59,758 bases of DNA. It comes from Agmasoma carcini (nom. nud.) (Eukaryota; Microsporidia; Thelohaniidae). Position numbers and translations under genes: made by a program. The notes under the pieces are model-generated. The model was not told where the DNA came from, ran no database searches, and was given only the letters and a program-made list of their open reading frames with translations. The stretch covers positions 1 through 59,758 of the forward strand of contig JAOXFI010000026.1 in assembly GCA_029232285.1 (NCBI GenBank), in the 5' to 3' direction. Position 1 is the stretch's first letter. Each line of letters starts with the position of its first letter. Positions 1 through 9,677 of this stretch are shown in pieces.

Positions 1-180
1 AATATGATAATATAAAATATACTATAATATACTATAATATAATATGATATGATAATAATAATATGATAATATTATGATAATAATAATATAATATTATGAT
101 AATAAAATATAATATATATAATATATATGATAATGATATATATAATATGATAAATAACAACTATCATATCAAAACACCAT
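1..180. repeat. AT-only low-complexity sequence
   Basis: Imperfect repeats of AATATGATAATAT-like units made almost only of A and T. No coding potential is seen. It lies downstream (3') of the GTPase gene at 222-1058. Confidence 0.7.
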
Positions 181-221
181 TCTTATATTCTTGTTATAAT
201 AAAAATTAAATATTTAAAACC

Positions 222-1058
222 TCAATTTTCTTTATTGCAACATGATAGACAAGACCACCATTTTTCTTTTTTCTCTTCCTTAAATGATTTATCTTTTAAA
301 TATTCAAATATTTCTTGAACACCCTCACCAGACTTTGCAGAACAGCTGAAAAATTTGTATCCTTTTGACATTTCTGCAATAAATTCATCATTTTTATTAG
401 AATCCAAACCTTTAAGATCATTTTTAGTCTCAACAATAACAATTTCACCACCACTGGATTTTGCTATTTCAAATAAGTGCATGTGTAGATGAGTTAAAGA
501 CTCAGGAGCAGTACCATCGTAGCATAATAAAATAAAATCAGCATTTCCTAAGGCAAGTAGACTAACTCTTTCAAAGTCTTCCTGTCCAGCCGAATCCCAT
601 ATTTCCAAATATGCAACTTTTTCCTTACGTATAAATTCAACCCTTTTAAAAGAGAAGCAAGTTAGTTCCATTTTTTCATTAAAGGTATTGTCAATGTATC
701 TAGTTACTAGTGAGGTTTTACCACAGCCACCTGATCCCAATATGACAACCTTCTTCCTAGTACAATTTTCGTCCAAATCCTCAATATCAATGTCATCGTT
801 GTCATCTGATATTTCAGTTTTGAATACAATGTCATCATCAACGATATTATTAGTTATTTCTACACTTTTCAATATATCATCTTCGTAGCTGAAATCAGAG
901 ATATCATTTGTTATGGGATCTTTTCTTTTATCTGATGAAGACTTGTTAGAAAAAGCCTGAGCTTTCTCCTCTAATTCCTTTTTAAAGTCACTGAATACAA
1001 ATTTTATATTGTTTTCCTTATCTATATGAGAGTTATCAAATTTATTGTTGTACGACAT
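222..1058 (-). CDS. Ras/Rab-superfamily small GTPase with long acidic N-terminal extension
   Basis: A GTP-binding switch protein, most likely Rab-like and acting in vesicle traffic. From the ATG at 1058 the protein has 278 residues, against about 200 for a typical Rab. Visible motifs are the P-loop GSGGCGKTS (residues 108-116), G3 WDSAGQE (154-160), G4 as TKND instead of NKxD (211-214) and G5 SAK (240-242). The C-terminus ends SCLSCCNKEN, with clustered cysteines but no terminal CAAX or CC, so prenylation is uncertain. The first ~100 residues are a charged, Asp-rich extension not found in standard Rabs. A longer frame opens upstream only with a TTG. The ATG at 1058 is chosen because it follows TAAAAAATTTACTCCAT, the local start signal. 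Family assignment is firm; the Rab subfamily is not determined. Confidence 0.85.
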   Translation of the reverse strand: MSYNNKFDNSHIDKENNIKFVFSDFKKELEEKAQAFSNKSSSDKRKDPITNDISDFSYEDDILKSVEITNNIVDDDIVFKTEISDDNDDIDIEDLDENCTRKKVVILGSGGCGKTSLVTRYIDNTFNEKMELTCFSFKRVEFIRKEKVAYLEIWDSAGQEDFERVSLLALGNADFILLCYDGTAPESLTHLHMHLFEIAKSSGGEIVIVETKNDLKGLDSNKNDEFIAEMSKGYKFFSCSAKSGEGVQEIFEYLKDKSFKEEKKEKWWSCLSCCNKEN

Positions 1059-1084
1059 ATGGAGTAAATTTTTTAACAAAAACT

Positions 1085-1215
1085 TTAAAAAAATATAAAA
1101 AATAAAAAATATAGATATTATATTATATATATTATATATTATATATTATATATTACATATTTATATATTTATATATTTTTGTATTAAAATATAACTTGAT
1201 TTAATATTTACTTAT
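1085..1215. repeat. AT-rich tandem-like tract (ATATT units)
   Basis: Runs of ATTATATATT- and TATTTATAT-like units just upstream of the GTPase start. Simple sequence with no gene seen. Confidence 0.5.
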
Positions 1216-1239
1216 AATCACATCATTTTTCATAACTTG

Positions 1240-1300
1240 GATAGACACCAATTTTATATTGTAGCTGGTTTGGTGTTAATTTAACAAAGATATTCATATC
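1240..1300 (+). repeat. R1 dispersed repeat, short degenerate fragment
   Basis: The stretch TTGTAGCTGGTTTGGTGTTA resembles the R1 core (TATAGCTGATTTAGTGCTAT at 7.73 kb). Only the core survives. This is a shared-word match by eye. Confidence 0.4.
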
Positions 1301-1321
1301 TAAATATATACTATATACTAT

Positions 1322-1401
1322 ATACAATATACAATATACAATATACAATATACAATATACAATATACAATATACAATATACAATATACAATATACAATAT
1401 T
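1322..1401. repeat. 7-bp minisatellite (ACAATAT)n
   Basis: About 11 near-perfect copies of ACAATAT directly upstream of the gene at 1438. Its copy number is likely to vary between isolates. Confidence 0.85.
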
Positions 1402-1423
1402 TATTTTAATAATTTTTTAAAAT

Positions 1424-1437
1424 AAAAATTTTACCAT
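1424..1437 (+). promoter_or_regulatory. AAATTT-type start signal
   Basis: AAAAATTTTACC sits immediately before the ATG at 1438. The same A-run/T-run/ACC arrangement precedes most genes in the window, so it probably acts as an initiator-like core promoter or marks a very short leader. Confidence 0.6.
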
Positions 1438-2364
1438 ATGGAATTTATTCCTTTGGATAGAGCCTTGTTTTCAACTGTACTTTTCAAACCTTCACATAGA
1501 TCAATACTTAAAATCAAAAACTCACTTCTTATTCTTAGCTGGAACACCTCCTTCCTTTCTTATCACCTAATTGGAAAGAATGAAAAATATAAAGTCAAAT
1601 ATTTGATAAATATCAAAAATATCATATTTAATGATAAAATATACGTGGAAACCCATAAAGGTATCTATATATTACATTCTAAACCTTTTACAAAAGATAA
1701 CACCCTCACTTTTGATTATGGTAAGGTCTTTTTAATTGAAAATGATGTTTTTGTAAAATTAAATAAAAAATTTGATCATACCAAAATCAACACCATAAAT
1801 AATTATTTTAATTCATACCTAAAATATTTATTTATATCTCCAGACTTAAATCCAAAATCTTATTTGTATTTTCTTAATAATTCAAAATTTGATTTCTATA
1901 AAATGGCTTTATTGGATGACTTCTCTGAAAATATTTACAAAAAAATTAATAATTATAAATTTTTAATTGATAAAAAGGAGTATAACTATCTTGTAAAAAT
2001 TGATAACAATGATTTAAAATATGATAAATTGATATTACTAAGCGTACCGCTTGATTATTACGTTGATAAGTACAAAGTTACTAGAATATTAGTTGATCAT
2101 ATGTTAAATATGGAAAAAGATGCTCTTATAGATTGTGATATTGAGTGTCAGGACTGTTATTTAAAGGAATATAGAGTAGATTCACCATTTAAAAGATTAA
2201 TAAGTTGGATGACACCTCATTTTGAGTATCTACCAATTGTTGGAAGTAAATTTTTAAACTATTTGATATACAAACATTGTGTCTCTAATAATATTTATAC
2301 TAATTTTATGAAAAAAGAAGGTTTTTATGATTTAGATGATAAGCTTAAAAGAAATATAAAATAA
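1438..2364 (+). CDS. Hypothetical protein, 308 aa
   Basis: I do not recognise this protein. It is rich in Lys, Asn, Ile and Tyr, without a clear signal peptide or membrane segment. Residues ~225-245 carry a Cys cluster (C-D-I-E-C-x2-C) that could bind metal but matches no finger I know. The start is well supported: the ATG follows the AAAAATTTTACC signal. It is convergent with the AAA ATPase gene at 2487-3656 (~120 bp gap). It may be a microsporidia-specific or fast-evolving protein; structure prediction would be more informative than sequence here. Confidence 0.7.
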   Translation: MEFIPLDRALFSTVLFKPSHRSILKIKNSLLILSWNTSFLSYHLIGKNEKYKVKYLINIKNIIFNDKIYVETHKGIYILHSKPFTKDNTLTFDYGKVFLIENDVFVKLNKKFDHTKINTINNYFNSYLKYLFISPDLNPKSYLYFLNNSKFDFYKMALLDDFSENIYKKINNYKFLIDKKEYNYLVKIDNNDLKYDKLILLSVPLDYYVDKYKVTRILVDHMLNMEKDALIDCDIECQDCYLKEYRVDSPFKRLISWMTPHFEYLPIVGSKFLNYLIYKHCVSNNIYTNFMKKEGFYDLDDKLKRNIK

Positions 2365-2486
2365 ATTGATTGTTATTAAAATTGAAGTTAGTTCATAATG
2401 ATTTGTCTGTAATAGAATCTATTTTGATATATTAATAGAATATTATAATATATTGATATTTATTTATTATTTTAATATATTAATTT

Positions 2487-3656
2487 TTAATCAAATTCTA
2501 ATACACTTCTGGTGTTTACTATTTTACTACCGTCTTTATCCTCGCTTGTAGTTCCTTTTCCATCCCCATTAGAAGGCTTATCCTTAAGAAATAACTTTTC
2601 TATTTGATCTCTATTATAATATATATCATCATCACCTTTATAAGCTATTCCTGAGTTAATCGCTTCAACCAAATCTTGAGAGCTCATATCATCTAACAGA
2701 TCTTTACTAAGTTGCTCAGCCAATGCTTCTACATTTTCAAACCTTGATTTATAAATACCACCTATAGAATTAAGATGATCCCTAATAAACTCAACCCTAT
2801 CTACTGAATTTAAATAACCTATCCTTACCTTGTTGTGCAACCTCCTTAAAAATGCCGGATCAAAATCATCAGGTAAGTTAGTTAGTGCAAAAATAAAAAA
2901 TTTTTGATCAGTATAAACTGAACTAAAAATATTATTAAGAAGCACATTCTTAATACCTTGATAAAACTTATCTAATGTATCATTACTAGAAGTTCTTGAT
3001 CCAAATATTTGCTCAGATTCATCAAATATTATAATTGGTATTTCACCCGCCTCTAAGATCTTATCTACATCATCAAAAATACTTTTAACTTTCTTTTCTG
3101 ATTCTCCTTGATTATAACATAGAATTGTAGAAATATTTAAACATAAAACTTTGACTTTACAGTTATGTTTGTCTATAGATTTGCTCAATTCATGGGCTAC
3201 TTTCCTGATAATTACAGTTTTACCAGATCCAGGTGGTCCATAGACTAGAAAACCTTTCTTTTCAGCTACCATACACGTTCTTATACGTTCTACAGGCCAA
3301 TTATCAAGCTTTCTACACTGTTTTTTCAAATTTTGTAATAACTCCTGTCTTAAATCATTAAAACCGTATACATTTGATTTTTCATAAGCAACTGAATAGA
3401 CCCATTGGTTATTCAAAGCTGTTTCTTCTTGTGGAGATGGATTTTTAAAGAATTGTGTTTTACCTGCAGTATTCAAATTATAAATATAAAAGCAAAGTGG
3501 AATTACCATAAAATTGAAAATTTTCATAATGAGTTCAGAGTTCAATTTTGTTGTTCTTTTGATTAACTTTTTATATCTTTTCCATGTCTGATAGACTTTA
3601 GCTTCAAATCTTATCTTCTTTTCAAAATCAGCAATTCTCTTAGTTTTACTTTCCAT
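2487..3656 (-). CDS. Membrane-anchored AAA ATPase, Msp1/ATAD1-like
   Basis: A 389-residue protein with one predicted membrane helix (residues ~42-60) followed by a single AAA domain. Walker A is GPPGSGKT (140-147), Walker B is IIIFDES (208-214), and the second region of homology contains TN (259-260) and a paired Arg (271-272) as likely Arg fingers. One N-terminal helix plus one AAA module and no protease domain fits Msp1/ATAD1, which extracts mislocalised tail-anchored proteins from the mitochondrial outer membrane. In a microsporidian the target would be the mitosome. Bcs1 or a degenerate FtsH-type protein are alternatives. The start ATG follows AAAAATTTTCAAGGAGGCTC. The ~55-residue tail after the AAA core is hydrophilic. 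Confidence 0.7.
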   Translation of the reverse strand: MESKTKRIADFEKKIRFEAKVYQTWKRYKKLIKRTTKLNSELIMKIFNFMVIPLCFYIYNLNTAGKTQFFKNPSPQEETALNNQWVYSVAYEKSNVYGFNDLRQELLQNLKKQCRKLDNWPVERIRTCMVAEKKGFLVYGPPGSGKTVIIRKVAHELSKSIDKHNCKVKVLCLNISTILCYNQGESEKKVKSIFDDVDKILEAGEIPIIIFDESEQIFGSRTSSNDTLDKFYQGIKNVLLNNIFSSVYTDQKFFIFALTNLPDDFDPAFLRRLHNKVRIGYLNSVDRVEFIRDHLNSIGGIYKSRFENVEALAEQLSKDLLDDMSSQDLVEAINSGIAYKGDDDIYYNRDQIEKLFLKDKPSNGDGKGTTSEDKDGSKIVNTRSVLEFD

Positions 3657-3949
3657 GATGAGCCTCCTTGAAAATTTTTATTTAAAAATTAAAAAGGAGA
3701 TAAAAATGAAATCAATTTACAATATGTGATATATTAAAATATTATAAAAATATAATCAATTCTAATATATATCAATAAATTATTATAAAAATGGAATCAA
3801 TTCTCAATATGTCATATATTTAAATATATTAAAGATATTTTCAATTCTCAATATGTAATATATTAAAATACTTGAATTAGTTATAAATTGAGTATCATAC
3901 ATGATTAAAATAGTTATGTATTAAAAGAGATGGTTAATTTATATATTAA

Positions 3950-5400
3950 TCTGCTTATCTTTAAATTAGAAAAAATTATTAATCAATTATAAAATATTTA
4001 AATCTACTCTCGATGGTATAGTTTTACATAACATAATAAGACTAAAAAAATATACACCTGCCCAGCAAAACTACTGTAATAAACATTTTTAAAAAATATT
4101 AAGCCATTGTTAAATAGTAATGATGAATTAATAACATTTCTTTAAGATTTGGGGGTATTAAAGAGGAACTATTTATGCCCAACCTGTCGTGTTCCATGTA
4201 TCAAATTATACAAGAAACATAGACAATGGGTTTGTTTAAATAAACCCTACACCAATTTATAAAAATTAATTTTGGGTTAAATTATACAAAAGTTATCAAA
4301 TTAATTAGATGATTATCTAAGAAAACAATATTTTATGAAAAAATTAAGATGGATAGATTATTTTGATGCGCATCTGATGATGTTGAGAGTAACGCGTGTT
4401 GCTTGTCAGGTTGATGAAAACCAATATAAGCACAAGAGAAAAATTATAGGGGTAGGTATTATAATAATAATTATGAATAATCGGTATCACTAATACCTGC
4501 CAAAGTATAGATTTAACATGTTATTGATAGAAGTACGCTGACCTTGTTACATATTTTCAGAAGTGTTTGTAGAGAATGTACAGTGATTATACTGATGAAT
4601 GGCATGTTTCAGAATATACACTCGCCTTGGCTTGATTCATCGCATATTTAATCATAGTGTTAACTTTTTTGATCCTTTAGCTTCCACTCAGAATATTGGA
4701 TCATATTAGGGAAAGATCAAGACACGTATAAAACCAAAAAAGTGTTTACAGGCTACTGTAATAGAAATTTATATTAAAAATTAAGGTTTTATCCTTCTCT
4801 TGTGTCAAAAAAGTGATACCTAATGTTTTAACAATCAACATTTTTCAATTACCCGATAATCTCCTAAGAGCTTAAGATTTCACTATTTTAGAATCTAAAA
4901 TATTTATTATTTTACAAATACATTTAGTGCTCCAAAAGGTTTAAAACTTGTGATTAGGTTGATCAAACAATATTATATCCAGATTATCATGTTGAAAGAT
5001 AAATTCATAAAGCTTTATTTTATCATAAATAAACTCATAATTCTACACCCTTGTATGATATAACGGACCACCTCCTTGTTTTACAAAAGTCAATAAATAA
5101 TTTAGATTTGACCTTTCATTATTATTTTCGTATATTATAGCAATAATCTGGTTGATATATCTGAAAAAGGGTAATTGACTCAAGAATCTTATTTGAAAAC
5201 CCCAAAATATTTATTACATAAAAATAAAAATATTGTGTTTATTTTACATTTTCTTATTATTAGTGCTTCATATCTTTATAATAAAAATCAAATTGGTTAA
5301 AATTCAACCTTTTTATCTTGTTAAAGATTTATTTCTCTGCCATTTATTATTGATATTTTGAAATATTTTTATTACACCCCTTGTTTAATAGAGATTAGAA
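3950..5400 (+). mobile_element. R2: decayed repeat/transposon copy (inverted partner at 43.4-44.1 kb)
   Basis: This gene-free stretch shares long collinear similarity, in inverted orientation, with 43370-44100. Shared words include AATAGTAATGATGAATTAAT (4114 on), TTAAAGAGGAACTATTTATG (4158 on) and a block with CAGGTT and CACAAGAGAAAAA. Conceptual translation gives scattered fragments such as CQVDENQYKHKRK against CQVNKT-FRHKRK in the partner, suggesting a former coding region with Cys/His residues, now full of stops. The two copies differ at many sites, so insertion was old. The class of element is not identified. Confidence 0.5.
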
Positions 5401-6590
5401 TATGGTTCAATCTGCTAATAAGATCAGCAAAAAAGTCAACCCTTTGCTCTTCTAGCAGCTGACCATTTGACTTTCTAATATTTTTGTAGTATTTTATATA
5501 GTGATATTTTTTACAAAACAATATATTTTAAAAAACTGTACTTATAAAAATACCGATTTAAGGTTGTATATAAAATATTACAATCATCAGATCTAAATTG
5601 TACCATATTTGATAAATTTCAATTGGTTCTGTTGCATACACTAGACCCTGTTAATATAATCAAGCCGACACCTCTTCTTCATTGTCAGAGAAATACCATT
5701 TTTTAAGAATTTTAGTTGTATTCACCAGACTTTGTTAATATAACCAAGCTTACACCTCTTCTTGAAGATGTAAGCTGACCGGTGTGAGTAATAGCACTAA
5801 AATCAGCTACAACCGTATCCTATTATATGCGTTCTTTGAAGTTTCACCAAATAACAGATTAGTATATGATTGAACCCCCTTCATACGTTGTTCTATTTAA
5901 ATCTTACTGTTGATATAGTAGTAGACATTACATTGGATGGTGGTATCAACACGATCTGCTAGTTAAATATTCTTAATAATTCAAGGTATAAAACTTTTAC
6001 CTATTCCTCATGAACAGAACAGCTTCTCAATAGTAAGGATTAAACTATTTATCACATCTATATATGTTTTATTACAACTTGGAACAAGAATAACCTGTCT
6101 CTTTAACAATCTTTGATTCTTTACATGCCTGTCGGGTTTTCTTCTTTTTATAAATAACTATTATTCAGTTATGATCTTCACATAGGAAACATTAAAAAAA
6201 TTCCAATCACCATTACTTTGTGTTTTGAATGGGTTCTTTTTCCCCTTGTATTAATTAATAGATTCAATGAATTTATTTATTATTAAACACAAAATATTGT
6301 TTTTTATTTTATTGTATACAAGTAGACAGTTATACTTCAGATAATGTAGGATTTAACCTTTAATATATTGTTTAAATACAATATTTAACGATGTAAAAAT
6401 TCTATTATTCAAAATTATATATTTTATTGTTAACACTATCCAACGTATAGACTTCTGATATCACATCTGAAAACATAAAAAAATTATTATAATATCTTGT
6501 GTATCTGACTCGGTAACAGTTACAAAACAATTACAACAACATTTTATTCAATAATTCCACTTTATAAAATTGATAAGATGAACATATTTA
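5400..6590. other. Gene-free relic DNA with degenerate R1 words
   Basis: No ORF of note. Between 5620 and 5880 there are minus-strand R1 words: AGTAATAGCACTAA, and ACACCTCTTCTTC twice, near 5686 and 5752. The remainder (5880-6590) has interrupted coding-like composition but nothing recognisable. Confidence 0.4.
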
Positions 6591-7307
6591 TTAAGCCATA
6601 TTCTTTCTATTTCCATCCCTTCTTATCTCTTCTTCATCTTCATTATATTCTACTTCTATTTCAACATCTTTTAATTCTTTATCTTTTAGTTTAACAGCAT
6701 TTTTTTCCTTTTCCTTATTTTCTATATTTTTATCTAATAACTTACAAAAATCGTCTAATGAAACGTAAGTCTGTCTGCTTTTAAATAAATCTGATTCATT
6801 AATTCCATACACCTTTTTAGTGCTAATTGGTTTATTAACTACTATTTTACCTTTTATAATCTCTACATCATCTCTCTCAGCATTTAAACTAGATTTACTT
6901 GCTTCAGTACCATTTAAAATTTGATCAATAAATAATTCTCTCACTGATTTACAGAAGAAATACTCAAGAAGTCTAAAATTATCATCTCTACTGTGCCAAT
7001 CAATTATAAATTTAGGTTTGTTTATGTAAATCTTGTCACTTCTGGATATTTCAGCTTTATTTGATATTTTTATTAGTTTTTCGTCTAAAAATTTTAGGTT
7101 TTTCATTTTCCTAATAAATAATTTTTTGTTTCCTTCCAAATAAATAAGAATAAAATATTTAAGGTGATTTGTGTGTATTTCAGCTATATTTGTGCTTGAT
7201 AAGTCGTTTAATATTGAATTGAATAATGTTTTAAACTGATCTAGCTCTTTATCAAGCTTTTCATCACTCATAGCCTTAACTATTACTTCTTTAAAATCAT
7301 GTTCCAT
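6591..7307 (-). CDS. Possible TAP42/alpha4-like PP2A regulator, 238 aa
   Basis: An alpha-helical, charged protein. The N-terminal half contains LKYFILIYLEGNKKLFI, which recalls the helical repeat region of TAP42/alpha4 proteins. The C-terminal half has KKVYGINESDLF...YVSLDDFCKLL followed by an acidic tail ending EEEIRRDGNRKNMA. In TAP42 family members a V-x-G...T-V-[DE]-[ED]-[FW] motif precedes an acidic tail with RxGNR-like residues. TAP42 binds PP2A-type catalytic subunits in TOR signalling. The match is by motif order only, so the function is tentative. The start ATG follows AAAAAATTTTAGTGTTTC. No neighbour on the same strand suggests an operon. Confidence 0.4.
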   Translation of the reverse strand: MEHDFKEVIVKAMSDEKLDKELDQFKTLFNSILNDLSSTNIAEIHTNHLKYFILIYLEGNKKLFIRKMKNLKFLDEKLIKISNKAEISRSDKIYINKPKFIIDWHSRDDNFRLLEYFFCKSVRELFIDQILNGTEASKSSLNAERDDVEIIKGKIVVNKPISTKKVYGINESDLFKSRQTYVSLDDFCKLLDKNIENKEKEKNAVKLKDKELKDVEIEVEYNEDEEEIRRDGNRKNMA

Positions 7308-7529
7308 GAAACACTAAAATTTTTTAAGATTATGAAAAATATTGTTAGAAAATATATAAATAATAAATATTGATATATAACCTTAAAATATAAAACTATA
7401 AATTTATAATATAGTTATATTCTGATTAGTTACAATATAAAACAAAATAATTTTATAATCTTATAATATAAAACAATATTGCTTATTATATAATAGTTTT
7501 AGTTATCCAATATGGTTCTCGGGTAAAAA

Positions 7530-7970
7530 GTAGCATCGAATGAAAAATTATTTGCTTTTTTTGTATTCTATACAAGAATCTTAAGTATCAGTAAATTTAC
7601 AAAGAAAAAAAACCAAAATGGAATGTAAAAAAACGAACAGCGGTACTAAAAATCATACATTTATCGTTCTTTGGTATAAAAACTTGGTTGTCATGGTGAC
7701 AGTAAGACATTGTGGATTTCATACTATATTATAGCTGATTTAGTGCTATTACGCACACTAATTAACTTATATCTTCAAGTAGTGACCCTTCCCTGCCTTT
7801 TAGCCGAAAACTAGTTTTTTTTCAGGGTGAACAATAATATTTATATCTCCTCGGCCCTGCTTTAACCCATTATAGCCCAATTAGCTGTTGCTTCCTATTT
7901 TACCACGTATAAGCACGAACTTATCGTAAAGCTTTTCCTGTTGATTGAAAAATATTCTCTTTCAATGTTT
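7530..7970 (+). repeat. R1 dispersed repeat, copy with core
   Basis: Contains the R1 core TAGTGCTATTACG near 7742, followed by CAACTTATATCTTCAAG-like sequence, a CCCTTCCCTGCC segment and GCTTTAACCC...CAATTAGCTGTTGCTT. The same blocks occur in order at 46.33-46.52 kb. No coding capacity. Confidence 0.6.
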
Positions 7971-8321
7971 TTCACTATAGTTTTATATTTGCTTATCACA
8001 ATATTATCAATTTAGTATTTATATCATTTTTAAATCCTATAATTTTAGCTATAGTTGAAAATATAAGCATCAAAGCCTTTAAAACTTAAGAAATAAAAAA
8101 ATTAAAGTTTGGTATTTATTTATACTTTAAATATAATGTAATAATACATATTAACATAAAATAATATTTATTAAGTATTGATAAACATGTTTTATGATGA
8201 ATATCTTTTTCCTATCTAATTATAAACTTTCCATATCAGATTTCAAATAACTTTTTAAATAAATATTTTGTTTTTATTATTTACTATCTATTTGTATACT
8301 TTCATAGAAATAAACAAAATT

Positions 8322-8352
8322 GTCGGTTGATATGAAAGATTTGCAATTAGAT
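8322..8352 (+). repeat. R3 motif (GATATGAAAGATTTGCAATTAG)
   Basis: The words TTGATATGAAAGATTTGCAA and TTAGATGAA recur near 40525, and in reverse near 54545, marking a third short dispersed family. Related arms form the palindrome at 38.9 kb. Confidence 0.4.
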
Positions 8353-8405
8353 GAAAAACATAATTTATATTGATCTTAAATAAATATAAAATCAAACTTA
8401 TAAAT

Positions 8406-8642
8406 TTAATTATTATTAGAAGACGTACTAGTATAGCTATAATATGATTGTTGATTTCCATTAGGATTACTTTTTACTCTTTCAAAAATCTCTTGATGTG
8501 TTTTATCAGTGTCTTTAACCCTTTTTAGTTCATGTTTCCCTTCGTCATCCATACTATAAACAGTTTTCCACCCATTTTCATTTCCATTTCCATATGGTCT
8601 TAGCTCTCTTGACTTTGTTAAAATTAAATCTAAAAATAACAT
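8406..8642 (-). CDS. Small hypothetical protein, 78 aa
   Basis: Not recognised. The protein has a hydrophobic first ~8 residues, a central RPYGNGNENGWKTVY segment and a Ser/Asn/Tyr-rich tail. The start is convincing: TTTTCTTACC-ATG, with an AAAAAATTT motif and a GGGGG (CCCCC on the coding strand) box 37-41 bp upstream, both features of microsporidian promoters. Without that context it would be hard to tell from a chance ORF. Confidence 0.5.
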   Translation of the reverse strand: MLFLDLILTKSRELRPYGNGNENGWKTVYSMDDEGKHELKRVKDTDKTHQEIFERVKSNPNGNQQSYYSYTSTSSNNN

Positions 8643-8678
8643 GGTAAGAAAATATTAAAATCTTTTAAATTTTTTAAA

Positions 8679-8683
8679 GGGGG
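8679..8683 (-). promoter_or_regulatory. CCC/GGG-type upstream box
   Basis: Five Gs on the plus strand (CTCCCCCTTTAAAAAATTT on the coding strand) upstream of the 78-aa gene. An identical CTCCCCCTTTA box lies upstream of the Rtf1 gene (11570 on). CCC/GGG motifs near starts are a described microsporidian promoter feature. Confidence 0.5.
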
Positions 8684-8699
8684 AGACATTTATGATTTA

Positions 8700-9060
8700 T
8701 GTTTTAGGTTTTTATAACTAACAAATAAAAAATCAATATTTGATCAATTAATATTTTAATATTTATATGATATTTGTATATATAATTTATTGCTAGTCAC
8801 TAATAATAACGATAGATGTTAGCATGTAACTGTCTCAAAGGATATATTGTTAATAAATATTTATAATTTATGTCTTTTACAAGACTAAAAATTGATCATA
8901 TTGTATGTTGTCTTTTATATTTTAAAATATGATACATACTTGTTTTTTATGATCAATAACAATATATTTAGAAAAAGATTGACTAAAAAATATAAAAATG
9001 ATGTATTATATTCTCATATTATTTCTTTATAATCAAAGATACATTGGCTAGAAATATAGT
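8700..9060. other. AT-rich intergenic DNA, nothing recognised
   Basis: Extremely AT-rich, with no ORF, RNA gene or clear repeat seen before the 69-bp repeats begin. Confidence 0.4.
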
Positions 9061-9069
9061 ACTTTTACA

Positions 9070-9260
9070 TTATTTGAGTTCGATTCTCGTACAATATTAA
9101 AAATTAATACAATCTTAGAATAAAATAGTCCACTTTCATATCATTGGGTTCGATTCTTGTACATCACCAAAATTAATACAATCTTAAAATAAAATAGTCC
9201 ACTTTCATATCATTGGGTTCGATTCTTGTACATCACCAAAATTAATACAATCTTAGGATA
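9070..9260 (+). repeat. 69-bp tandem repeat with B-box-like motif
   Basis: Two full units of period 69 (AGTCCACTTTCATATCATTG at 9127 and 9196) plus a diverged third. Each has a TTCGATTCTTG or TTCGATTCTCG word that resembles the Pol III B box (GGTTCGANTCC). The first unit contains GAG-TTCGATT-CTC, a short T-arm-like hairpin. No complete tRNA cloverleaf forms. Confidence 0.65.
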
Positions 9261-9677
9261 AATATTGCTAGATTTAAAAGATTATATTGTGGTATATGTG
9301 TCATAATAAATATTCGTTGTAAAAACAATTATAATGATCAGATGTTAAGCATATATTATAATACTTTATAATATGATTGATATATGTATTAATTTAAGGG
9401 TATCTTTATTATAGCTCAACTAAAGCAATAATTTTGACTTTAAAAATAAACTTAAGTCAAATTTTATTAAATTCATAATAAGTATTTTTAGATAAAATTA
9501 TTAACTAACCAATTAATTAATTACTTAAATCATTTTTTATTATTAAATTACTCATAAACACACCCATTATTGTTTCATAATCACAACATATGTTTCTACC
9601 CCTTCACCAATCCAATTATACTTACTTTGAAACATGTTTTATAATTTCTCTAAAATATACAATGTAAAATTTTATCC

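Noticed and set aside
9060..9110. tRNA gene at the first B-box-like word
   Set aside because: No acceptor or anticodon stem could be drawn.
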